NCBI RefSeq assembly: GCF_000716715.1
Contig: NZ_JNYJ01000029.1
Span: forward strand, 1 to 64,000
Length of the DNA stretch: 64,000 nucleotides
Direction: 5' to 3'
Source: Dactylosporangium aurantiacum
GTDB taxonomy: Bacteria > Actinomycetota > Actinomycetes > Mycobacteriales > Micromonosporaceae
The notes under the pieces: model-generated
Database searches by the model: none
What the model saw: the letters and a program-made list of their open reading frames with translations, nothing else
What the model was told of the DNA's origin: nothing
Shown here: in pieces, positions 18,539 to 27,460 of the stretch
Layout of the letters: each line of letters opens with the position of its first letter
Position numbering within the stretch: the stretch's first letter is position 1
Program-made: the position numbers and the translations under genes

Positions 18539-19404
18539 TGCATGTCCTCCAACATCTGCGACATCACCGGGGACCTGGCGGGCACCAGCAGCACCGTGCC
18601 GTCGGCCTGCGGCTCCACGCCGACCAGCGAACCGGGCGGCAGCAGGCGCAGCGCGTCCTGCGGCAGGTGCACCGTACCGTCGCGACCCACCACCGCGTAG
18701 TCCTCTCCACGCCGGCCCTCCGCGCCGACCCGGCCGTCGCGGATGGTGACGGTGCGGCCCATCCGCCGGCCGACGTCCGGGTCGTGCGTCACGACGACCA
18801 CGGTCGTGCCGGCCCTTCGCACCGCGTCCAGGGCGAGGAGCACCTCGTCGCGGGCGTGGCTGTCGAGCTGGCTGGTCGGCTCGTCGGCGAGCAGCAGTCC
18901 CGGCCGGGCGGCCAGCCCGACGGCGAGCGCCAACCGTTGACGCTCACCAGGAGAGAGTCGCTGCGGCCGTTGCCGGTTGCGTCCCCGCCCGCTCAGCCCG
19001 ACCGTGGCGAGGACCTCGCGCGGGTCCGGCAGCTGCCGGCGCCGGTCGCCGGGCACGCCGCGCTGGGCGAAGCGCACGTTCTGCTCCGCGGTCAGGTACG
19101 GCAGCAGGTTGCGCGACGCGCCCTGCAGCACCACCCCGACGTCGGTGGCCCGCAGCTGCTGCAGCTGCGCCGGGGTGGCCCGGGCCAGGTCGTGCTCGCC
19201 GACGCTCACCCGCCCCGCCGACGGCGGCAGCAGGCCGGCGAGCAGCGACAGCAGCGTCGACTTGCCCGACCCGGACGGGCCGAGCAGCGCCACCGACTCG
19301 CCCGGGGCGATGTCCAGGTCGACCCCGGACAGCGCCACCACGTCGTAGCCCTCCAGCCGGTAGATGTACACCAGCCCACGACACGTCACCGACAGCCCGG
19401 TCAC
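18535..19404 (-). CDS. ABC transporter ATP-binding protein with C-terminal extension
   Basis: A 289-residue paralogue of the ATPase at 8340-9212. Both begin with a cysteine-containing SVTCRGLVYIYR-like strand and both carry a ~60-residue C-terminal extension after GRVGAEGR. Walker A is GPSGSGKST, the signature is the variant LSPGERQR, Walker B is LLLADEPTSQLD and the switch histidine is in VVVTHD. GTG 19404 overlaps the permease stop by 4 bp (GTGA) and its own stop overlaps the next GTG, so translation of all three genes is probably coupled. It is likely the ATPase of the permease encoded directly upstream. The shared extension suggests the two ABC sets arose by duplication. Confidence 0.9.
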   Translation of the reverse strand: MTGLSVTCRGLVYIYRLEGYDVVALSGVDLDIAPGESVALLGPSGSGKSTLLSLLAGLLPPSAGRVSVGEHDLARATPAQLQQLRATDVGVVLQGASRNLLPYLTAEQNVRFAQRGVPGDRRRQLPDPREVLATVGLSGRGRNRQRPQRLSPGERQRLALAVGLAARPGLLLADEPTSQLDSHARDEVLLALDAVRRAGTTVVVVTHDPDVGRRMGRTVTIRDGRVGAEGRRGEDYAVVGRDGTVHLPQDALRLLPPGSLVGVEPQADGTVLLVPARSPVMSQMLEDMQ

Positions 19405-22400
19405 TGGGCACCGTCCCGCAGTCGCTCCGGCGTGGCGCGGCCCATCAGCCGCAGCACCATCAGTACCGCCGCCGACAACCCGATCACGATGACGCCGGCC
19501 GCCACCGGCAGGGCGCCCGCGCCGGGCCGGACGGTGACGGGCGCGGCGACCCCGACCGTCACGAGCGGGATCCCGGGCAGCATCACCATCGCGCCGACCA
19601 GGCCGGCCCCGAGACCGACCACGAGCGGCAGGCCCAGCAGCGCCCGGTACTCCCGGAACACCGCCCGGCGCAGCTGCCCGGCCCGCACCCCGGCGACCCG
19701 CAGCGCGGCGAGCTCGTAGAGGCGGGCGCGGACACCCACGTACGCGGTGAGCAGCACGACGCCGATCGCGAGCAGGATCGCGGCGCCCCCGGCGAGCAGG
19801 TAGAGCCACAGCCCGAGGGCCGGCGCGCGGCGGGCCAGCTGCGAGAGCTGCCCGTCGATGGTCTCCGTGCGCAGCACCTGTACCCCGGCCGCGGCGAGCC
19901 GCCGGTCGAGGTCCGCGGGCGCCGCGGCGGAGGCCCACACCTCGTAGCGCAGGGTGGCGTTGTCGGCGAGGCTGGCGCCGCGCTCGGCCATCCGGGTGGC
20001 GTAGTCGAGGTCGAAGAGGACCCCGCGCCGGCCCGCCCTCGGCAGGCTGGCCGCGTGCGCCGCGACCGTGAACGGCTGCGGCTGGTCGGAGAAGCCGGGC
20101 AGCCGGAACGTCGCCGCCGCGGCGTCGTCGGCGGGCGCGCCACCGGCGAGCACCGCGGGCAGCGCGGCGGGGGTGTCGACGTGCTCGACGACGGCGTCGG
20201 CGGGATCGCTGCCGGACACGTCGACGCCGAGCGCCGCGCCGGGCCGGACCGTGACCTGCGCGCCGCCGCCGGAGTGCCGGGGCTGCCAGCGGCCGGCGAG
20301 GTCGAAGCCGGGCGCGAGGGGCCCGCCGTCGCTCTGCAGGCCGCGCACGGTGACGCTGACCGCGAAGGGTTCGCTGCCGCCGGCGGCCCGCCCGACGGCC
20401 AGGCCGACGAGGCGGCAGCCGTTCGCGCAGCCGTTGAGGGTGGCGTGGTACGACTTCGCGCCCTTGCTCAGCCCGCCGAGCGTCACCGTGCGGGGCGGCT
20501 GGCCCGGCGCGGCGACGATCGCGGCGACCCGCAGTGCCGGCCTGGCCGGCAGCGCGTCGACGGTGATGTCGGCGGCGAGGTCCCTGCCGACCCGCAGCGG
20601 TGCCGCGACGTCCGGGTGCAGGCGCGCGGCCAGCTCGCCGACGTCGGCACGGGAGCGCCCGCGCCAGACGGCGACGTCCGCGAGCCGCCCCGACTGCACG
20701 CCCACCAGCTCGACGGGGGCGTTGTCGAAGCGCTGGCTGGCCCGCACCACGGCCATGGCGTGCCCGCCCGGGTCTGCCCGGTCGACCGCCGCCTCCAGGG
20801 CCGACGGGTGGTCGGCGGCGACGGTGAGGACCCGCTGCGCGCCGACCGTGTCGTCGGCGACGTCGCGGCGGGCCTGCGCGGCGGCGTCCCACGCGGTCGC
20901 GGCGAACGTCAGCAGCGCCACCGCGACCGTCACCACGACGACGAGCCGCTGCCCGCCGGGGCGGCGCGACAGCTGCGCGGCGGACAGCAGCGGCACGATC
21001 CGGCCGCGCCGCCGGGCGATGCGCAGCCGGGCGTTCGACCACAGGCCGAGCAGCCGGGCGGCGGCGACGCCGACGACGACCGCGAGCAGCGGCGGCGCGA
21101 GCAGGGCCAGCGGGGAGCCGCGGTCGTTGACGGCGGCGGCGAGGCTCGCCACGGCGAGCGCCACGACGACGCCCTCCGCGGCGCCGGCCCGCCAGCCGCC
21201 CCGCTCCGGGACCCGCCGCAGCAGGCCGAGGACGGGCCGGGCGAGGGTCTGCCGGCCGGCGAGGACGGCGGCGGCGAGCCCGGCGGCCAGCGCGACACCG
21301 GCCGCGGCGAACACCGGCCAGCGCACCTCCACCCGGACCCCGCCGGCGAGCAGCGCACCGGCGGCGGCCTGCACGAGCAGCAGCCCGGCGGCGATGCCGA
21401 CCGGCACCGCGGCCACGATCAGCAGCAGCACCTCGCCGAGGCCGAACCTGGTCGCCCGCCCGGCCGGGTAGCCGCGCAGCTTGGCCAGGGCGATCTCCGG
21501 CGCCCGCTCGTCGGTCAGCGAGGCGACCAGCAGGAACAGCACGAACCAGCACAGCAGCAGCAGCGGCACGGCGATGACCGGTGCGGTGCGCCCGATGCTG
21601 GCCCGGTCGGTGTCGATGTCGCGCAGGACCGCGGGCAGGGTGGTGGTCACCTCCAGCTCCTGGCCGCGCAGCCGGTCGCCCAGGGTCTGGATGCCGTCTC
21701 GGAGCCCGGCGACGTCGTCGAGCCGGACCCGGTCGGCGCGCAGCGGGTACTCCAGGCGGGTCGCCAGGGTCGCCATGCGCTCCAGCCGCAGGTCGTCCTC
21801 GGTCATCGAGAACAGGGCGTCGGCCCGCTCGCCGTCGCCGCCGGCGGCCGCGCTGAAGTAGGAGGTGCGGCCCCAGTACGCGGCGTCGCCGTCGGTCGGG
21901 GTGTAGAGGCCGCGGATGGTGAACGTCCGGTCGTGCCCGCCGGTCGCCGGGCCCATGCGGACCGTGAGCCGGTCGCCGACCTTGAGGTCGCGGGCCGTGG
22001 CGGTGCGCTTGCTGACCGCGACCTCGCCGGGGTTGTCCGGGCAGTCGCCGTCGATCGTCAGGTGGTAGCAGGCGTTGTCGCGGTACGCGAGCTTGGCGCC
22101 CACGTCACCGAAGGTGACCTCCGTGTCGATGGCCGCCACCGGCAGGTCGAGCCGGTCGGCGAGCAGCTGGTCCTTGGTGAGCGCGGTGTTCATGGCCAGC
22201 CGGATCTCGGCGAGGTCCTTGAACGCGGCGCTGTCTGCGGTGCCCTTTGCCCCGACGGTCAGCCCGGTCGCGTCGGTGGACGCTGCGGACAGGCCGTCGG
22301 TGAGCACGGACTGCTGCGCGGCACGGCTGTACGCGGGTGCCAGCACGGCCGCCGTGGTCGCCGTCACGGCGAGGAGGAAGACCACGAACGACCGGCCGGC

Positions 22401-22442
22401 CCGGTATCTGATGCCACGCAGCATGACGGTCCAGGCCGTCAA
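19401..22442 (-). CDS. FtsX/MacB-like ABC permease with large extracytoplasmic domains (third paralogue)
   Basis: A 1013-residue duplicated FtsX-type permease. TM1 is at about residues 15-35, followed by an extracytoplasmic domain, a TM block (about 335-580, including LLLLCWFVLFLLVASL), a second extracytoplasmic domain, and C-terminal TMs ending near residue 1000. It has the same two cysteine pairs as its paralogues: ACYHLTIDGDC, and GCANGCRLVGLAVG. The TTG start at 22442 is preceded by AGGGGGCACATC; an internal ATG at 22424 is an alternative. It is the first gene of a three-gene operon with 4-bp overlaps. MacB-type permeases act with outer partners in Gram-negatives; in a Gram-positive the extracytoplasmic domains probably contact wall, peptide or antibiotic ligands directly. 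Export or resistance is plausible but not shown. Confidence 0.88.
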   Translation of the reverse strand: MTAWTVMLRGIRYRAGRSFVVFLLAVTATTAAVLAPAYSRAAQQSVLTDGLSAASTDATGLTVGAKGTADSAAFKDLAEIRLAMNTALTKDQLLADRLDLPVAAIDTEVTFGDVGAKLAYRDNACYHLTIDGDCPDNPGEVAVSKRTATARDLKVGDRLTVRMGPATGGHDRTFTIRGLYTPTDGDAAYWGRTSYFSAAAGGDGERADALFSMTEDDLRLERMATLATRLEYPLRADRVRLDDVAGLRDGIQTLGDRLRGQELEVTTTLPAVLRDIDTDRASIGRTAPVIAVPLLLLCWFVLFLLVASLTDERAPEIALAKLRGYPAGRATRFGLGEVLLLIVAAVPVGIAAGLLLVQAAAGALLAGGVRVEVRWPVFAAAGVALAAGLAAAVLAGRQTLARPVLGLLRRVPERGGWRAGAAEGVVVALAVASLAAAVNDRGSPLALLAPPLLAVVVGVAAARLLGLWSNARLRIARRRGRIVPLLSAAQLSRRPGGQRLVVVVTVAVALLTFAATAWDAAAQARRDVADDTVGAQRVLTVAADHPSALEAAVDRADPGGHAMAVVRASQRFDNAPVELVGVQSGRLADVAVWRGRSRADVGELAARLHPDVAAPLRVGRDLAADITVDALPARPALRVAAIVAAPGQPPRTVTLGGLSKGAKSYHATLNGCANGCRLVGLAVGRAAGGSEPFAVSVTVRGLQSDGGPLAPGFDLAGRWQPRHSGGGAQVTVRPGAALGVDVSGSDPADAVVEHVDTPAALPAVLAGGAPADDAAAATFRLPGFSDQPQPFTVAAHAASLPRAGRRGVLFDLDYATRMAERGASLADNATLRYEVWASAAAPADLDRRLAAAGVQVLRTETIDGQLSQLARRAPALGLWLYLLAGGAAILLAIGVVLLTAYVGVRARLYELAALRVAGVRAGQLRRAVFREYRALLGLPLVVGLGAGLVGAMVMLPGIPLVTVGVAAPVTVRPGAGALPVAAGVIVIGLSAAVLMVLRLMGRATPERLRDGAQ

Positions 22443-22487
22443 GATGTGCCCCCTGTGCTGGTCGAGCTGAAGGTTGACCCGCAGACC

Positions 22488-23465
22488 TTAGCGGCCGTTC
22501 GGCAGCCCGGTCATGGTCACCAGCTCTCCCGCCGCGCTGTGCGGATCCAGGTCACCGTCCGCGACCCGCCGCGCCAGCCCGGCCAGCACCTCGCCGTCCC
22601 GCAACGCCTCCATCCGGCCACGCAGCGTGCCCAGGGCGATCGCCTCGATCTCGGCCGCGGCCCGCCGCTCCCGGCGCCGGCGCAGCTCGCCGGTGTCGTG
22701 CAGGTGCTCGCGGTGCTCGGTGATCGCGGCGACGATCTCCTCGATGCCCTCGCCCCGGGCCGCGACGCTGCGCAGCACCCTCGGCCGCCACTGGCCCGGC
22801 GCCCGCTCACCCAGGCCGATCATGCCCTGGATGTCGCGGTACGTGGCGTCGGCGCCGTCCCGGTCGGCCTTGTTGACCACGAAGATGTCGGCGATCTCCA
22901 GCACGCCCGCCTTGGCCGCCTGGATCGAGTCGCCCATGCCGGGGGCGAGCAGCACGAGGGTGGTGTCGGCGAGCCCGGCGATCTCGACCTCGGCCTGCCC
23001 GACGCCGACGGTCTCGACCACGACCGGGTCGCAGCCGGCGCCGTCGAGCACCCGCACCGCCTGTGGGGTCGCCGCCGACAGCCCGCCGAGGTGCCCCCGG
23101 CTGGACATGGAGCGGATGTAGACGCCCGGGTCGGTGGCGTGGTCCTGCATCCGGACCCGGTCGCCGAGGATCGCCCCGCCGGTGAACGGGCTGGACGGGT
23201 CGACGGCGAGCACGCCGACGCGCCGGTCCTGCTTGCGGAACGCGCGGACCAGCTCGTTGGTGGTGGTGGACTTGCCCACGCCGGGCGAGCCGGTGAGCCC
23301 GATGACGTGGGCGTCCCCGGCGTACGGCGCGAGGGCCGCCGCGACCTGCGGCAGCACCTCGTCGCCGTCCTCGACCAGCGACACCAGGCGCGCGACGGCG
23401 CGGGGGTCGCCCTCCCGCGCCTTCGCCACCAGGTCCGGCACGTCCCGGGACCGCCGGACGCTCAC
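22488..23465 (-). CDS. meaB: Methylmalonyl-CoA mutase-associated GTPase MeaB (G3E family)
   Basis: A 325-residue chaperone GTPase that gates cobalamin loading of, and protects, B12-dependent acyl-CoA mutases. Walker A is G59-SPGVGKST67. Other family segments are VLAVDPSSPFTGGAILGDR (switch region), VVVETVGVGQAEVEIAGLAD, and NKAD (guanine specificity). The start is uncertain: GTG 23465 has AAGGA 9 bp upstream and fits family N-termini, ATG 23492 adds nine residues, and a frame open further to 23648 looks non-coding. It lies 103 bp downstream of the thiolase gene. The physical neighbours (thiolase, epimerase, Ccr) and the icmA-type mutase 5 kb away indicate it serves that mutase and/or methylmalonyl-CoA mutase encoded elsewhere. 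Confidence 0.92.
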   Translation of the reverse strand: MSVRRSRDVPDLVAKAREGDPRAVARLVSLVEDGDEVLPQVAAALAPYAGDAHVIGLTGSPGVGKSTTTNELVRAFRKQDRRVGVLAVDPSSPFTGGAILGDRVRMQDHATDPGVYIRSMSSRGHLGGLSAATPQAVRVLDGAGCDPVVVETVGVGQAEVEIAGLADTTLVLLAPGMGDSIQAAKAGVLEIADIFVVNKADRDGADATYRDIQGMIGLGERAPGQWRPRVLRSVAARGEGIEEIVAAITEHREHLHDTGELRRRRERRAAAEIEAIALGTLRGRMEALRDGEVLAGLARRVADGDLDPHSAAGELVTMTGLPNGR

Positions 23466-23568
23466 CGCTGCCGTTCCTTGCCCTCGTCGCATGTGCTGCT
23501 CATGTACGGCATGATCGCCGTTTCCCGTGCCGGGCGCTTCGCGCTGGTCCTCCGGTGCGCCGGCCGGC

Positions 23569-24756
23569 TCACTGCTTGGGGACGCGCAGCAGCAGGGCGT
23601 CACCCTGGCCGCCACCGCCGCACAGGGCCGCGGCACCGAGCCCGCCACCGCGGCGGCGCAGCTCCAGCGCGAGGGTCAGGGCAAGCCTGGCACCGGACAT
23701 GCCGATCGGGTGGCCGAGCGCGATCGCGCCGCCGTTGACGTTGACGATCGCCGGGTCGACGCCGAGGTCGGCGGTCGACTGCACGCCCACCGCGGCGAAC
23801 GCCTCGTTGATCTCGATCAGGTCGAGGTCGGCGGTGCTCAGCCCGGCCTTGCCCAGGGCGTGCTTGATCGCGTTGGACGGCTGGCTGGTCAGCGAGTTGT
23901 CGGGACCCGCGACGTTGCCGTGCGCGCCGATCTCGGCGAGCCAGGTCAGCCCCAGCTCCTCGGCCTTGGTCCGGCTCATGACGACGACCGCGCAGGCGCC
24001 GTCGGAGATCGGCGAGGACGTCGCGGCGGTGATGGTGCCGTCCTTGCTGAACGCGGGCCGCAGCTTCGCGAGCGTCTCCACCGTCGTCTCCGGCCGGATC
24101 TGCTCGTCGTCGGTGACCAGCAGCGGGTCACCCTTGCGCTGGGGGATCTCCACCGGCACGATCTCGTCGGCGAAGCGCCCCTCCTTCTGCGCGGCGGCGG
24201 CCTTCTGGTGGCTGGCCGCGCCGAACGCGTCCTGCTGCTCGCGGGTGATGCCGAGCCGGGCGACGTGCCGCTCGGTCGACTCACCCATCGACACCTGGTC
24301 GTAGGCGTCGGTCAGGCCGTCCAGCGCCATGTGGTCGCGGATGACGACGTCGCCGTACTTGTACCCCTGGCGCTGCCCGACCAGCAGGTGCGGGGCGTTG
24401 GTCATCGACTCCATGCCACCGGCGACCACGATGTCAAACTCGCCGGCCCGGATCAGCTGGTCGGCCAGGGCGATCGCGTCGAGGCCCGACAGGCAGACCT
24501 TGTTGACGGTCAGGGCCGGCACCGACATCGGGATGCCGGCGTCGATCGCGGCCTGGCGGGCGGGGATCTGCCCGGCGCCGGCGGTCAGCACCTGGCCCAT
24601 GATCACGTACTGGACCTGCTCGGGCGCGACGCCCGAACGCTCCAGCGCCGCCTTGATCGCGATGCCGCCGAGCTTGGTGGCGGGAAAGTCCTTCAGCGCG
24701 CCGAGCAGGCGCCCCATCGGTGTGCGGGCGCCGTTGACGATCACCGACTGAGTCAT
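23569..24756 (-). CDS. Acetyl-CoA C-acetyltransferase (biosynthetic thiolase)
   Basis: A 395-residue thiolase, the normal family length. It condenses two acetyl-CoA to acetoacetyl-CoA or runs in reverse. Catalytic residues are C88 (NKVCLSGL), H349 ([10 protein letters not shown]) and C379 (CGGGGQG). ATG 24756 is preceded by AAAGG; an upstream frame to 24873 is non-coding and overlaps the divergent promoter. The gene is divergent from methylmalonyl-CoA epimerase with a possible operator between them (24799-24814). With the dehydrogenase at 53026-54810 and Ccr it would supply four-carbon acyl-CoA units for the ethylmalonyl-CoA or butyryl-CoA route. A beta-oxidation role cannot be excluded. Confidence 0.93.
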   Translation of the reverse strand: MTQSVIVNGARTPMGRLLGALKDFPATKLGGIAIKAALERSGVAPEQVQYVIMGQVLTAGAGQIPARQAAIDAGIPMSVPALTVNKVCLSGLDAIALADQLIRAGEFDIVVAGGMESMTNAPHLLVGQRQGYKYGDVVIRDHMALDGLTDAYDQVSMGESTERHVARLGITREQQDAFGAASHQKAAAAQKEGRFADEIVPVEIPQRKGDPLLVTDDEQIRPETTVETLAKLRPAFSKDGTITAATSSPISDGACAVVVMSRTKAEELGLTWLAEIGAHGNVAGPDNSLTSQPSNAIKHALGKAGLSTADLDLIEINEAFAAVGVQSTADLGVDPAIVNVNGGAIALGHPIGMSGARLALTLALELRRRGGGLGAAALCGGGGQGDALLLRVPKQ

Positions 24757-24798
24757 CCGGAGGCCTTTCGAGAGATGGTTCACATCGCACCGTCGCGA

Positions 24799-24814
24799 CT
24801 GAACGATTACTAGG
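24799..24814. promoter_or_regulatory. Putative acyl-CoA regulon operator in the thiolase/mce divergent promoter
   Basis: CTGAACGATTACTAGG, matching the icmA-upstream site at 12 of 16 positions. It lies 43 bp before the thiolase start and 16 bp before the epimerase ATG, positioned to control both. Confidence 0.5.
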
Positions 24815-24829
24815 GTCCAGACTATCGCC

Positions 24830-25306
24830 ATGACCTCCTCCGACCCGCAGTTGGATATCTCACCCGTCGGCATCCTCCGTATCGATCACGTCGGTATCGC
24901 CGTGGCCGATCTCGACGCCGCGATCGAGTTCTACGGCCGCGTCTTCGGCATGCGCTGCGTCCATCAGGAAACGAACGAGGAGCAGGGCGTGCGGGAGGCC
25001 ATGCTCTCGGTCGGGCCGACCACCGACGGCGGCTGCCTGCAGCTGCTCGCCCCGCTGAGCCCGTCCTCGACCATCGCGAAGTTCCTGGACCGCAGCGGCC
25101 CGGGCGTGCAGCAGCTCGCCTACACGGTGACTGACATCGATGCGACCTGTGCCGAGCTGCGCGCCCGCGGCGTGCGGCTGCTGTATGACGAACCGCGCCG
25201 CGGCACGTCCGACTCACGGATCAATTTCGTGCATCCGAAAGACGCCGGAGGCGTGCTCGTGGAGCTGGTGGAGCCTTTCCGCGCAGCTTCGCGCAACCAC
25301 TCCTGA
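24830..25306 (+). CDS. mce: Methylmalonyl-CoA epimerase
   Basis: A 158-residue vicinal-oxygen-chelate protein that interconverts (R)- and (S)-methylmalonyl-CoA (and can act on ethylmalonyl-CoA). Paired beta-alpha-beta-beta-beta modules carry the metal ligands: H20 (RIDHVGIAV), a Gln in GCLQLLAP, a His in the second module (LAYTV region to [11 protein letters not shown]) and a Glu near the C-terminus (GVLVELVEP). The length matches the family. ATG 24830 lacks a clear ribosome site, so the message may be leaderless or short-leadered, common in actinobacteria. It is divergent from the thiolase and 158 bp upstream of ccr, which has its own operator-like site. Confidence 0.93.
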   Translation: MTSSDPQLDISPVGILRIDHVGIAVADLDAAIEFYGRVFGMRCVHQETNEEQGVREAMLSVGPTTDGGCLQLLAPLSPSSTIAKFLDRSGPGVQQLAYTVTDIDATCAELRARGVRLLYDEPRRGTSDSRINFVHPKDAGGVLVELVEPFRAASRNHS

Positions 25307-25342
25307 GCCGGTCAGTGGACTTCTTCACAGGCCCGTTCCTGA

Positions 25343-25358
25343 TTTAGCTACCGTTCAG
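25343..25358. promoter_or_regulatory. Putative acyl-CoA regulon operator upstream of ccr
   Basis: TTTAGCTACCGTTCAG; its reverse complement CTGAACGGTAGCTAAA matches the icmA site at most positions. It is about 107 bp before the ccr start, leaving room for a promoter and a leader containing a hairpin. Confidence 0.48.
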
Positions 25359-25405
25359 TAACGTCCGGCGCAGGGCATCGAGATGTGTCGCCGAGCCCCA
25401 TAGGC

Positions 25406-25422
25406 ACCCCGCTTTCCGGGGT
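25406..25422 (+). other. Hairpin in the ccr leader
   Basis: ACCCCG-ctttc-CGGGGT, a perfect 6-bp stem with a 5-nt loop, 43 bp before the ccr start. It could be the terminator of mce or a leader structure; no riboswitch consensus was recognised. Confidence 0.4.
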
Positions 25423-25464
25423 CCCACGCTTGTTGCCTTCAAACCCTGACGTTAGGAGCCAGCG

Positions 25465-26814
25465 GTGCAGCACATCCTCGACGCGATCATGCAGGCGGAG
25501 CGGGCCTCGGACCCGGCAGCCGAGCTCCGCGCCGTGGCCGGCCTGCCGGTGCCGTCGTCGTACCGCGGCGTGGTCGTGCGCGCCGACGAGACCGAGATGT
25601 TCGACGGCCTCGCCACCCGCGACAAGGACCCGCGCAAGTCCCTGCACGTGCAGGAGGTCCCCACCCCCGAGGTCGGCCCCGGCGAGGCGCTGATCGCGGT
25701 CATGGGCAGCGCGGTCAACTACAACACCGTCTGGACCTCGATCTTCGAGCCCGTCTCGACGTTCGGCTTCCTGCAGCGGTACGGCCGCCTCAACGACCTC
25801 GCGAAACGCCACGACCTGCCCTACCACGTGGTCGGCTCCGACGCCGCCGGCGTGGTGCTCAAGGTCGGCCCGGGCGTGAGCAAGTGGAAGCCGGGCGACG
25901 AGGTGGTCGCGCACTGCCTGAGCGTCGAGCTGGAGGACGCCACCGGCCACGACGACACGATGCTCGACCCGCAGCAGCGGATCTGGGGCTTCGAGACCAA
26001 CTTCGGCGGCCTCGCCGAGCTGGCCCTGGTCAAGGCCAACCAGCTCATGCCCAAGCCCACCCACCTGTCCTGGGAGGAGGCCGCCTGCCCCGGACTGGTC
26101 AACTCCACCGCCTACCGGCAGCTCGTCTCCCACCACGGCGCGCAGATGAAGCAGGGCGACACCGTGCTCATCTGGGGCGCGTCGGGCGGGCTCGGCTCGT
26201 ACGCCACCCAGTTCGCCCTCAACGGCGGCGCCACCCCGGTCTGCGTCGTGTCCAGCCCGCAGAAGGCCGACCTGTGCCGCGCCATGGGCGCCGAACTGGT
26301 GATCGACCGGTCCTCGTACACCTTCTGGAAGGACGAGCACACGCAGGACACCGCGGAATGGCGCCGCTTCGGCGCGGAGATCCGCGCCCTGACCGGCGGC
26401 GAGGACCCCGACATCGTGTTCGAGCACCCCGGCCGGGAGACCTTCGGCGTCAGCGTTTACGTCGCCAAGCGCGGCGGCACCATCGTCACCTGCGCCTCGA
26501 CGTCCGGGTTCATGCACCAGTACGACAACCGCTACCTCTGGATGCACCTGAAGCGCATCATCGGCAGCCACTTCGCCAACTACCGCGAGGCGTGGGAGGC
26601 CAACCGGCTCATCGCGCTCGGGCGGATCCACCCGACACTGTCGCGCTCCTACCCCCTCGAACAGACCGGCCAAGCCGCCCACGACGTGCACCGCAACGCC
26701 CACCAGGGCAAGGTCGGCGTGCTCTGCCTCGCCCCGACCGAAGGCCTCGGCGTCCGCGACCCGGAGCTGCGCGCCCGCCACGAAGCGGCCATCAACCGCT
26801 TCCGCAACCAGTAA
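25465..26814 (+). CDS. ccr: Crotonyl-CoA carboxylase/reductase
   Basis: A 449-residue NADPH-dependent medium-chain dehydrogenase/reductase that reductively carboxylates crotonyl-CoA to ethylmalonyl-CoA, or reduces it to butyryl-CoA. The nucleotide-binding motif GASGGLGSYATQFA is near residues 238-251. Residues proposed to bind CO2 in Kitasatospora Ccr (Asn, Phe-Glu, His) appear to be present: NYN at 85-87, F176-E177 in WGFETNFGG, and H369 in IIGSHFANY. The carboxylating function is therefore favoured over simple reduction. GTG 25465 has AGGAG 6 bp upstream. Ccr is the key enzyme of the ethylmalonyl-CoA pathway and supplies ethylmalonyl-CoA for polyketides. It is followed by a repeat-rich kilobase with no gene. 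Confidence 0.95.
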   Translation: MQHILDAIMQAERASDPAAELRAVAGLPVPSSYRGVVVRADETEMFDGLATRDKDPRKSLHVQEVPTPEVGPGEALIAVMGSAVNYNTVWTSIFEPVSTFGFLQRYGRLNDLAKRHDLPYHVVGSDAAGVVLKVGPGVSKWKPGDEVVAHCLSVELEDATGHDDTMLDPQQRIWGFETNFGGLAELALVKANQLMPKPTHLSWEEAACPGLVNSTAYRQLVSHHGAQMKQGDTVLIWGASGGLGSYATQFALNGGATPVCVVSSPQKADLCRAMGAELVIDRSSYTFWKDEHTQDTAEWRRFGAEIRALTGGEDPDIVFEHPGRETFGVSVYVAKRGGTIVTCASTSGFMHQYDNRYLWMHLKRIIGSHFANYREAWEANRLIALGRIHPTLSRSYPLEQTGQAAHDVHRNAHQGKVGVLCLAPTEGLGVRDPELRARHEAAINRFRNQ

Positions 26815-26872
26815 CGGCGCGCCCCACGAACCCCGCGTCGGGGCAGTCACAGCGCAGTGGCTGTCCCGCCGC

Positions 26873-26920
26873 GGCAGTTGCCAGCTTCGGCGGCAGTTAC
26901 CAGCTTCGGCGGCAGTCGCC
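26873..26920 (+). repeat. 19-bp tandem repeat, 2.5 copies
   Basis: Units 26873-26891 and 26892-26910 (GGCAGTTACCAGCTTCGGC with one or two changes) plus a partial third unit to 26920. The array leads directly into the dispersed repeat copy. Confidence 0.75.
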
Positions 26921-27040
26921 GCGGCGGCCGGGGGGTTCCCACTCCGGAGCCCCCCATGCTCGCCGGCGCTCGCACTGCCTGCGCTGCGCGCGGCAGACTC
27001 ACCCGCGTGCGCGCCGCATCCCGGTGGTCGCTGTTACCGG
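26905..27040 (+). repeat. Dispersed intergenic repeat, copy A
   Basis: Shares a core with copies at 54895-55035 (same strand) and 62937-63074 (opposite strand). Landmarks in order are a GGGGGGTTCC...GGAGCCCCCC hairpin, CATGCTCGC, GCACTGCCTGCGCTGCGCGC, GGCAG, and GCGTGCGCGC. It contains no ORF and its function is unknown. This copy lies about 90 bp downstream of ccr. Confidence 0.85.
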
Positions 27041-27112
27041 CGGTTGGCCTGCCCGCCGCCGCCCGGCGCCGAGGCGGCGTGCGACGCCCAGCGCCGATGC
27101 GGGCGTGCGACT

Positions 27113-27460
27113 CCTCTGCCACAGCCGGCCTCCGACGAGGCGCGGCCACTCCCGCGGCGACAGACGGTAGGCAGCTCCGCCGACGGACGCTCCGGCGCCC
27201 GCCCAGGCGCTCCGACCCGCGGACCGACCGGGACTTTCACCCACCGACTCCCCCGGACCTGCCTCCGCCGGCCGACAGCGCCGCTCCCCAAGGACTCGCC
27301 TCCCAACGCACCCTTTCCCACGGCCGGCCGCCGACCAGGCGCGGCCACTCCCGCGGCGACAGACGGAGGACGGCTCCACCGACGGACGCTCCGGCACCTG
27401 AACGGACGCTGCGACCTCCGAACCGGCCGAGGCGCCCACCCGTCGAATCCCCCGGTCATG
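27113..27460 (+). repeat. Degenerate ~200-bp direct duplication
   Basis: Segment 27113-27260 is repeated at about 27312-27460 with a 199-bp offset. The best conserved blocks are GCGCGGCCACTCCCGCGGCG, followed by ACAGACGG, and GACGGACGCTCCGGC. Similarity decays outward. Confidence 0.7.
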
